Made by a program: the position numbers and the translations under genes | Notes under the pieces: generated by a model | Databases searched by the model: none | The model's input: the letters and a program-made list of their open reading frames with translations, nothing else | Told to the model about the DNA's origin: nothing | Shown: piece by piece, positions 57,901 to 64,000 of the stretch | Numbering within the stretch: the first letter of the stretch is position 1 | Layout: every line of letters begins with the position of its first letter | From: Sweltsa coloradensis | Taxonomy: Eukaryota; Arthropoda; Insecta; Plecoptera; Chloroperlidae | Direction: 5' to 3' | DNA: 64,000 bases | NCBI GenBank assembly: GCA_024449915.1 | Contig: JAMZAV010001748.1 | Coordinates: forward strand, 1 to 64,000

Positions 57901-58768
57901 AGATTAGGCTAGTGTCTTCCACTACATTCTTTTTAAATATAAATTATAACAATATGCATGAATGACACACGGTGACATGCAAATTATCAAATTTATTCAC
58001 CGCTTTATTTACCGCTTTTTGTCGAGTTTTGATTTTAACACCGACTTTTTGCACCGCTTTTTAATAATTTTTGTACCGCTTTTTGGTGGTTTTATTTACC
58101 ATAAATGTATGTCCCTAGTAATGATATTACCAACCGTTCAGAAGAAATCGTCAACACCCGAGTCCTGAGTGCACTTGAGTTGGGCCGAGCACAGCGTCCC
58201 CTCTTAACAGTTTGGATTTATTATCTCTTATCATTTTTTGCCGCATATAACTGCATTGCTTGCTTAGGCCTCAATAGTTAATAGTAGGCCTACTGGACAT
58301 TTATTTCTAGGACTATTTCGAGAATTTCCACTCAGTTATATTTTTCTAAAGTTTTTGGCAGTAGGATAATTAATTAAAGTTGTACAGTTTTTTGTTTCAA
58401 CCAACTCTCAATAGACGATTTTGTGTCACCAGCGCACAATATTGTGCAAGCAAAGGATTATGGGAGAAAGTGAGGTTACATGCTCTGGTGTGTGGCGTGC
58501 TGTGTTTGTAAACATTTATTGCAGTCCGCCACGCGCCCAAGCACATTGCTTTTGCTTGTAAACTCTTGTTTGCACGGTCTATTAACCGCACTGTTTCCCG
58601 TTCTTCCAGCTGAACTGCAAGTTGTTTGCGTTCGACAAGGCTGCCGGTCAGTGGGTGGAGCGAGGGAGGGGGACTCTGCGGCTCAACGACAAGGACGGAC
58701 CGAACGGCGTCCAGTCTCGGGTCATCATGAGGACCACCGGCTCGCTGCGCGTCGTGCTCAACACTAAG
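45767..58768 (+). CDS. RANBP3: RANBP3-like Ran-binding protein 3, seven exons, 3' end outside window
   Basis: Joined exons are 45767-45785, 46022-46065, 46246-46820, 51097-51241, 54297-54377, 56032-56172 and 58610-58768. They total 1164 nt (388 codons) with no stop and consistent phases, and every intron is GT-AG. The N-terminus MADASN is followed by a long Ser-rich segment with FG-type dipeptides. Then come a VFGQNL motif (RANBP3 carries FVFGQN motifs), an acidic/helical linker, and the start of a Ran-binding domain: FTGEEDEANVVQ, then CKLFAFDKAAGQWVERGRG, LRLND and GSLRVVLNTK. These match vertebrate RANBP3 in order and spacing. The family binds Ran-GTP and CRM1/exportin-1 and promotes nuclear export; RANBP3 is also linked to beta-catenin and Smad export. 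The second half of the Ran-binding domain is not seen before 64000, so intron 7 exceeds 5.2 kb or the gene is broken there. Family assignment is confident; function is inferred from homology. Confidence 0.93.
46022..46065 (+). CDS. RANBP3: RANBP3 exon 2
   Basis: A 44-nt micro-exon between an ATTGCAG acceptor and a GTAAAT donor. It adds DSPNDQPSENSSDVK and ends in phase 0. It is acidic and serine-rich like the N-terminus of the family. Confidence 0.8.
46246..46820 (+). CDS. RANBP3: RANBP3 exon 3, Ser-rich/FG-like region
   Basis: The largest exon (575 nt) begins after CCCAG and ends in phase 2 at a GTAAGA donor. It encodes a low-complexity, predicted disordered segment: poly-Ser, repeated FGNSFG/FGFS-type dipeptides, and a Lys/Glu-rich end (KKDTNQEKNEPSSSQ). 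The frame is also open upstream of the acceptor, so a longer unspliced ORF is visible, but the acceptor and phase support the shorter exon. Confidence 0.88.
47937..48991 (-). mobile_element. Helentron-like element, family A, copy A7, in RANBP3 intron 3
   Basis: Minus orientation with both ends (CTAG hairpin end at left, CGCTTCGCTCATCCAA at right). It carries the same kind of internal 180-bp duplication as A3 and a separate 273-bp insertion at 48573-48845. It is itself inserted in the TTAA element C1. Confidence 0.82.
48573..48845. mobile_element. MITE with about 34-bp TIRs and TA TSD, nested in A7
   Basis: The ends TCGATGGTGAAGAACCAATA and its inverted copy differ at one site over about 34 bp. 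The flanks are TA/TA (ATAT/ATAT is equally possible). Removing it restores the GCATATGCCGTTTGCC sequence seen in other family A copies, so the boundary is well supported. A third copy of the CTCCTATCTGCCA part of the TIR lies inside, near 48749. Confidence 0.85.
49902..50300. mobile_element. hAT-like MITE, RANBP3 intron 3
   Basis: Ends CAGTGGTGTAACTAG and TAGTTAAGCCACTG, with internal poly-G (left) and GGGGGGCGCTTGCC (right). Flanks TCCGCTCG/ACCGCATG keep 5 of 8 positions. Related worn pieces occur at 21740-21900 and 33735-33925. Confidence 0.65.
51097..51241 (+). CDS. RANBP3: RANBP3 exon 4, VFGQNL motif
   Basis: The acceptor is TTTTTTACAG and the donor GTGAGT. The exon completes the split Asn codon, then encodes VTIGGSAV, the hallmark YVFGQNLHARI and an acidic tail. 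Vertebrate RANBP3 has FVFGQNLRDRV at the same relative place. Ends in phase 0. Confidence 0.9.
51274..51889. mobile_element. Non-autonomous hAT element E1, RANBP3 intron 4
   Basis: Ends TAGGGATGTCAAACGAT and ATCGTTGACATCCCTA. Subterminal regions on both sides are full of ATATCGCGATAATATCG-like words. The putative TSD GTTTATTT/GTTTTTTA matches 6 of 8. The interior is GC-rich and non-coding. Confidence 0.8.
51980..52417. mobile_element. Candidate hAT-like MITE, RANBP3 intron 4
   Basis: Left CAGGGATGTAAACCGGAAAT and right GAAATTTGACATCACTA are imperfect inverted ends, with CCGGAAATATTT words near both sides. No TSD could be recognised. Confidence 0.4.
52614..53211 (+). mobile_element. Helentron-like element, family A, copy A8, in RANBP3 intron 4
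   Basis: TTGGATGAGCGAAGCAAAGA start and family A core. The 3' end is the A2-type variant (AACGCGACT...GCGTT...GCGGCCTA). A hAT element is inserted at its very end, duplicating CTAATAAT. Confidence 0.78.
53217..54105. mobile_element. Non-autonomous hAT element E2, exact 8-bp TSD
   Basis: The same ends and ATATCG-rich subterminal repeats as E1, with perfect CTAATAAT flanks (53209-53216, 54106-54113). The interior differs from E1 and is GC-rich. It is inserted at the 3' tip of family A copy A8. Confidence 0.85.
54297..54377 (+). CDS. RANBP3: RANBP3 exon 5
   Basis: An 81-nt phase-0 exon between TTTTCAG and GTAAGC. It encodes a Thr/Ser-rich stretch with SEMLFTSVIKK, matching the position of the ATNYFLQYISS segment of vertebrate RANBP3. 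GC content is clearly above the surrounding introns. Confidence 0.85.
54378..56031 (+). other. RANBP3 intron 5
   Basis: The only RANBP3 intron above 1 kb with no insertion that I can delimit. AT-rich, with an AAATGAAATGAATGAAATGA microsatellite near 54922-54945. Confidence 0.5.
56032..56172 (+). CDS. RANBP3: RANBP3 exon 6, start of Ran-binding domain
   Basis: A 141-nt phase-0 exon (CCCAG acceptor, GTAGGA donor). It encodes DTPSKSLSEAAREYEE and then KYDQVAVFTGEEDEANVVQ. The family equivalent is SLAESAAAYT...KVEVITGEEAESNVLQ. It is very GC- and CpG-rich relative to its introns. Confidence 0.93.
56259..58203. mobile_element. TTAA-type DNA element C2 hosting hAT element D, RANBP3 intron 6
   Basis: A second copy of C, colinear with C1 over most of its length (AATGGATCTTTAAGGCTTAT, GGTAATGATATTACC region, CGTCCCCTCTTAA end). 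The left TIR is diverged. It is interrupted at the GTAATGAT site by a 1376-bp insertion. Confidence 0.68.
56742..58117. mobile_element. Non-autonomous hAT element D, exact 8-bp TSD
   Basis: The ends TAGGGACAT and ATGTCCCTA are flanked by GTAATGAT at 56734-56741 and 58118-58125. C1 has the uninterrupted site at the equivalent place. The interior has no transposase. The left half is rich in CGCGATTTT words and the right half in CCTAGGCCTAGG words. Confidence 0.88.
58610..58768 (+). CDS. RANBP3: RANBP3 exon 7, core of Ran-binding domain
   Basis: A 159-nt phase-0 exon (TTCTTCCAG acceptor, GTAACT donor). It encodes LNCKLFAFDKA..QWVERGRGTLRLND...QSRVIMRTTGSLRVVLNTK, the most conserved part of the domain (WVERGRG, RLND, QSR, MRT). 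The next family segment, beginning LW in vertebrates, was not found downstream in the window. Confidence 0.95.
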
Positions 58769-58827
58769 GTAACTTGGTTCTAAGAGTCAGAGCTTTGTGT
58801 ACGATTGGACCAAGTTAAGTCGTAATC

Positions 58828-60260
58828 TCAATGAAATTTGCATGGGAACGCTACGATTTGAGACGAAAATACGCGTTCGTACTTTCCACTTTTTTTTTCC
58901 CCCCTATGCCGAAAGCTTGATTTATCAATCATTTTCTTCCTGGCTATCCAGTAAATATGTGCTCCCTTCTCTGGCCCGCTCAGGTTATTTGGCAGGGCGT
59001 CAATGTCAGATTTGTGCGGCGCAACTGAGGAGGTGCGCTCTGTCCTGAAAACCCGATGTACATAGTTTGAAGTTGCTGGTTCCTTTGTGATTTGAAATCG
59101 ACTCAGGTGGTGCTGCTGGACGTCATGTCCTGTGGCCAGCCGGAACTGCGCTGTTGCCACCTTTCTTGTCCAGGATTTGTCTGGCCCTTTGAGGACCTCG
59201 TCCAGCAATGGTTTGTGATACATCTTGGCCTCTTGAAGTCTTCCATAGGATGTCTTGAGGCCCTCCTTGGCAAGGTTTTTGGCAGAGTTGTAGGAGATAC
59301 TCGCCGTGTCAGGGGCAGACTTCTTCGAGCCCAACTTGGCTAGCGCGTCGGCCTTCTCGTTGCCCAGGATGTTGCAGTGGCTGGGCACCCATTGAATTTT
59401 AAGCACTTTTCCATGCATCATACACTTCGGGTTTCCAGATTAGTGAAACTCAAATACGGGACAGTACTTTGCGTAGTGATACTGGGGCCTGGGGCGAAGC
59501 CCCAGCCGGCGGAGGCGAAAAAATTTTTGGGGTTGTGTTTTTTTGGGGAAGGGCCTAAAACGCATTTGAGAGTAATTCAGTGAAAATTTTAAAGCAATAT
59601 TGTGATTGAAATAGGGAGATAATCAGATAAGGATGTACAGAAAAGTAAGTAGATATATATTTCAGTTTCATTTTTAATAATTAGCTAGGGCCTATATAGA
59701 ACCAAAATTATTATTACTTTATTGATAGGCACATTTCATTGATGATCAGATCATTGATATTTATTGCTTGATTTTGCACTTTAAAGAAGTTTCGAATTGT
59801 TTCATGTTGTTTATCACTGCCTCACTCACTGAGTTCGAATGCGTTTGTCACACGCACGCCGCGCCAGAGGTTAAGATTATCACGTTATGGCTAGAGACAC
59901 TCGCTACAATGACTCACCGCGATAATGATGCACTCGAATAACACCCACCACCTAACTGCAGGCAGCAGCGGCAGACTGATCAGGCACCAAGGCCGGCGAG
60001 GGGAAGGATTAGTAACTATACGCCCGCGCGTATTGTTGAAAAAGCGCACACGGACTGCTTTATTCTAAATACGTGATGTACTGATCAATGGGTTAGAGCA
60101 TACGGGACGCGGGAAACACCCATCAAATACGGGATTTCCCGGGTAATACGGGACACCTGGCAACCCTACATACACTTCACTATAGATCAAGATAAAACAA
60201 ATTGTGTATATTCAAAAAGGTGATGTACAAACCCTTGTACATGGCTTGTTTTTCTAATTT
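58828..60260 (-). pseudogene. Non-LTR retrotransposon RNase H / C-terminal fragment, interrupted by a hAT element
   Basis: The minus-strand frame 59421-58828 encodes WVPSHCNILGNEKADALAK, the last RNase H motif (His and Asp of the catalytic set). RLATGHDVQQHHLSRFQI follows, the region that precedes the Cys-His knuckle in I/R1/Jockey-type elements. The knuckle itself is lost by a frameshift near 59060. The upstream part is separated by a 742-bp insertion at 59427-60168. It lies antisense in RANBP3 intron 7 and is a different element from the LINE at 39.5 kb, which lacks RNase H. Confidence 0.75.
59427..60168. mobile_element. Non-autonomous hAT-like element, exact 8-bp TSD
   Basis: Flanked by perfect CATACACT duplications at 59419-59426 and 60169-60176. 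The right end reads GGGACACCTGGCAACCCTA; the left end TCGGGTTTCCAG is a worn inverted copy. No transposase frame is present. An 8-bp TSD and a TAGGG-type end are hAT hallmarks. It interrupts the RNase H remnant. Confidence 0.8.
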
Positions 60261-60453
60261 TGCCCCCGTTTTGCCACACACAATTTTTAAATATTGCCCA
60301 TAAATAGCAACTTTGTGTGGACTTTGTGGACTGGCACAAAATAATCTGTGACTTAAATGGAAAAAGGGCTATGCACGAGGAATAGGTATTCAGTTAACTG
60401 TCGGTGGGTAAAAGCAGACCAAGAAAATGTTGATTTTCATCCATGTTATTTAA

Positions 60454-61797
60454 CTAGGAAAACGCTAAAGTCCCGTTGCGTTGATGGATGAGCTTTTTTG
60501 TAAGTTTTTAGTTTGCGTGGGATCTATTTACTTATCAAGTGCCTTTTGAACGCATTGTTGGTGATTGTTGTCAAGTTTCTATTGTTACTTGTAAATTGTT
60601 ATTATAAACCTTAAAAACTCATATTAAAACTAGGGGTGTGCGGATAACCGAAATTTCGGTTCGGTTCGGATAATTCATATCCGAACCGATGCACGAAAAA
60701 TTGGAACCGACTTCGGTTCGGTTTCGGATAGTTTGAATTGCGCGCGCAAACCTCGACTACTGGCACGGAGCGTGCTGTAGACTGCGCTATCACGCTCGTG
60801 GTGTGCGCACCAGAGACTGCGCAGAGCTCTAGGAGGCTTTGCTTGAGTCGACACCGCTACGTTGATCGTTTTTTTCGAGTTTGACGACCACTGTTCGACT
60901 ATCGATATTAAACACGTCACACGACCTTGAGACTGAGGCGATGTTTTATTTATAATGGATTTATGTTGCTGTCCACACTGCCAACGACTGAAGTTACGCT
61001 AGGCTATTTTGTAATATAATTGGGCAAGGAGCCTTTAGTTTCTCACTTTTGGTATTATTCGAGGCAATTAGTATGCCTAATATGCGTGGTAGTAATATTT
61101 GCAGGTGCAGCGCAATCGAAATACGACGTTAACTACATATCGTTATGACTGGTTTAACCCTACTTCTGCCGTGAACAGCACATAGTCCTAGGGCCAAGGC
61201 CTACGTATTATTATTATGATTCCTAGTTACAAGTTTATACTCAATTTACGATGGAAAGTGACATAGAGCGGTAAAATATTGCAAAATGATGAATGCTCTT
61301 TGCTATCCCTAGGTCTAGGGCTAGCCTCAGAGCCTAGTTTAGGGCCTAGGCCTAGCCTACAGCAACTGCTATTGACTGCACTTGGGCCTAGGCTTTATCA
61401 ATCTGCATTGGCTTCGAAAATTTGTTGTAGGCTATTAAAATTTGATCAACGTAACAAAGATCCTTGGTTTTTTATTAGGGCCTCTGAGGAGCCTAGGATA
61501 GGCCCTAGGCTAGGCCCTAGGCTACCTCAAACCTGCGAACAAACTCAAATTCTTAAATTAGGGCCTAGGCCTAGGCCAATGCTTCATTCATTGTTCAAAT
61601 TATTTTGATATGGGAAAAAAAGTCAAGCTAGGCCCTTTCCCACTTATTTTACATATATTTCAAGCCTAAACTATCCGAACCGGAACCGAACCGAACTCAA
61701 AATTCAGGATTTCCTAATTAAAACCTTTATTCTATGGATTCTGGCTAACTTTTTCAACTTTTTCTTTCAAAAAGCAATACATCACCATTACCTTAAG
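60454..61797 (-). mobile_element. Helentron-like element, family A, copy A9, split by hAT element F
   Basis: The left part 60454-60630 holds the 3' end (CTAG, hairpin, TTGATGGATGAGC). The core resumes at 61717 (CTATGGATTCTGGCTAAC) and stops at about 61797, so the 5' half is missing. It lies in RANBP3 intron 7. Confidence 0.78.
60631..61716. mobile_element. Non-autonomous hAT-like element F, exact 8-bp TSD
   Basis: Bounded by ATTAAAAC at 60623-60630 and 61717-61724. The ends read TAGGGGTGTGCGG and GGATTTCCTA, with inverted GGTTCGGTTCGGAT-type repeats just inside both ends. The interior is non-coding and rich in CCTAGGCCTAGG words. Confidence 0.78.
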
Positions 61798-62188
61798 GCT
61801 AATCTAGACAAAGAATTGATATTTTTTATATGCTTTCATTTTACACAGTATAATACATTATGACGTTTTTGATGTAAAAAAAGTGAAAATTTATTTTTAT
61901 TGCCATTGTTTTGGGCTGTCCCGGAAATTTAAATCGCTAAAACGGAAATGAATGTTTAAGAAAAACGGTTTGTTAGAATGATATGAAATTTAAACCACGT
62001 TTTTGTAGTTCTTTTACAAGTGACCTGAAATAAGTTTCATTACATTATCTTTATTAGTTTATTTATTTTGATTTTTTTAGTGTACCACTGAAAACGTGAA
62101 TCAAAGTCGCTTGTGTTCAGCCCATCGTAAATAGATCAAATGGGAGAGAAATGTGGCATATTTTACTTTCACCCTATGTGTGGAACCC

Positions 62189-62449
62189 TCAGCTTTGATT
62201 TCCACCTAACAACTTGTCTGTATCACCAATAGTGGCTGCTACACATTCATTGACCTGCCGTCTGTAATCCCTCCAAAAAATCGCCTCGCGTCGTCGGCAA
62301 CCGATCAGCTCGCGATCTGAACGATGGCGTTTGCGGTGGCAATCTCGGGAACTCTTGTCGAGTGGCTGGCGAGCAAAGATCCGGTGAGCTTCGGATAGCG
62401 CGCGGTTTTGATTCGTTATCTCAAGTGTCAGCGATTGTAAAAGGCGCAT
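62189..62449 (-). other. Small open frame, 86 codons, unrecognised
   Basis: Starts MRLLQSLTLEITNQNRALSE and is Arg-rich (CHRKRHRSDREL, CRRREAIFWRDYRRQ). It lies in a locally GC-rich island within RANBP3 intron 7 on the opposite strand. It might be a transposon relic or an unannotated exon. Confidence 0.2.
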
Positions 62450-62542
62450 CAGCTAAGTCTTGTGTCAGGCAGTGTGTATGTGTACGTGTATTGTGCGATA
62501 TTGCTGTGGACAAGTATTTTATAATATTGTTATGAAAACTGC

Positions 62543-62940
62543 CAGTGGCGTAGGAATGGGGGGAGGAGGAGGGGAGGGCAAATTTAACGTGAGTAAAATA
62601 TTAATCCCAGAATTTCCGTAGTAAATATGCACATACACATACAATTCGACAGTCACCTTGGTTAAAACGAATATGTTTGCCTGTATGCTTCGTCATAACA
62701 TAAAAAATTAGGTTGAAATTTACTTAAATGGGCTACTTCACGTTCAGTTTTTTAGTTTTTAGATCGCAGATATTGCTTTTTTGCTGTAAAACATCGCTCA
62801 CAGAGTCCGAGTGCAGTTAAAACATGACGAATAACTGTGGTCTGGTATGGTAAAAATCGAAAGAGCCTCTGGCGGCTCCACCCACGAGATCTGCAAATAA
62901 ATTTGCCCCCACCACTTTCAAAACGTTTTTTACGCGCCTG
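62543..62940 (-). mobile_element. Repeat K, copy K2, hAT-like ends
   Basis: The + strand left end CAGTGGCGTAGGAATGG and right end CGTTTTTTACGCGCCTG form a short imperfect inverted repeat (CAGNNGCGTA). The interior matches K1 on the opposite strand. No clear TSD. Confidence 0.6.
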
Positions 62941-64000
62941 ATGAAAAGTAATATATTTTATCATGTAATAACATTTACCGCTATGTAGAGTTATGCGTTA
63001 GTAAAAGTAAATAACTAAATTATATACATAATGGGAAGGCGAGTCAATTCCCTCGTAATAAAGGCTGGTCAAGAAAAAGAAGCAAACAGCCAAATCAAAT
63101 CTTTTTCGATTGTACTCAACTGTTTACAGTCTTTGTCAACGTATTATATTTCGACAAGAATGTTTGTGAACGATTTATGAAGATAAGAATCCGTTCCAGT
63201 TATTAAATCCAAACAACAATACTGATATCGTACCAGGGTTCGAACCCGGAACGAAGTACCCATACACCACGATTGCGTTCTATACGTTGAAGTTCACGCT
63301 ACAATCATTCTTTATTGCTGTCAAGTATCTGTTTCAGGAGACGACGAAGACTGTAAAACCGATAACGTAAACAGCTCTTCCACTTGACTGAATTGAATAT
63401 TATGCACGTTCTCTTTTTTCACGCAGCACTTAGCAGTCAAGGATATATTTTGTTTACTTTCAAGTGGTGTTGGAAAGCCAAGTCAGCTGTAGCTTGAACC
63501 AGACTGGAGATGGACTAGAGCACGAGAGAGCACACAAATAAAAATCTCATATAGTATACATCTTTGCTTGTTCAAAATATGATTTAAAATGTGTATGGCT
63601 ACGCATTTAAAAAATTAGTTTTATAGAGAGTGTAACAGTAGTCTAAAAAGAATGTCAAATGCCTAGTTAGCAGAACTCAATCCCCACACCTGGAAATAAC
63701 AGTCATAATTGCCGTTGGCGGGCATCGAAACGGCGACCTCTCGAAACGGCGACCTCTCGAATCGGCGTAAGCTACCTCTGTCTGTTTGAAATTTTGATGT
63801 CATGGTAAATGGGACTATATTTCGGGACAAAATCAGTCCGGCACGCGGGACACTTAGGTCTTATTCGGGACTGTCCCGTATTTTTTGGGACGTCTTGGTG
63901 ACCCTAGTTTGAAAGCATGCTTGAACAATAATTCAAGTGTATGCGATTTAAAAAATATATAACAGAATACTCTGGTTAGTCTGATTTACACAATTAACAA

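Larger units (their letters stand above)
61800..64000. other. Rest of RANBP3 intron 7 and window end
   Basis: Contains K2, the small minus-strand frame, a minus tRNA-like word CAGGGTTCGAACCCGG near 63236, tandem GAAACGGCGACCTCTC at 63728-63760 and a worn hAT end (GACGTCTTGGTGACCCTA at 63889). No further RANBP3 exon was seen. Confidence 0.45.

Noticed and set aside
61279..61608. 109-codon frame with repeated LGPRP
   Set aside because: It is translation of CCTAGGCCTAGG words inside hAT element F.

Overview
This 64 kb window looks like nuclear DNA of an invertebrate animal. The standard genetic code, GT-AG introns, a recognisable RANBP3 orthologue, and a dense layer of eukaryotic transposons and tRNA-derived repeats point that way. 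The short word AGGCCTAGGCCT is very common, and long G or C homopolymers recur. I cannot name the species from the sequence; a marine invertebrate, perhaps a deuterostome, is a guess.

Only one gene is clear. Seven plus-strand exons between 45767 and 58768 encode the N-terminal 388 residues of a RANBP3-like Ran-binding nuclear transport cofactor. The reading frame is intact across every junction. The rest of the Ran-binding domain must lie beyond 64000.

The other roughly 95 percent is repeats. 1-34 kb holds short transposon-derived elements: Helitron/Helentron-like non-autonomous elements (families A, B and G), hAT-like, piggyBac-like and TTAA elements, tRNA-derived SINE pieces, and two related giant fold-back elements at 19.7-20.8 kb and 27.6-28.1 kb. 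34.7-43.6 kb is an 81-bp satellite array (about 59 + 4.6 copies) split by a 5'-truncated, frameshifted non-LTR retrotransposon. 43.6-45 kb holds a tRNA-derived SINE and a small inverted-repeat element with two hammerhead-ribozyme-like cores. 45.7-64 kb is RANBP3, whose introns are filled with nested transposons.

Many boundaries can be fixed without a database because one element sits inside another, or because target-site duplications are exact. The best example is a family with a short 5' inverted repeat, its partner set back from the 3' end, then a small hairpin and a terminal CTAG followed by T, which is the layout known from Helentrons and their non-autonomous derivatives.
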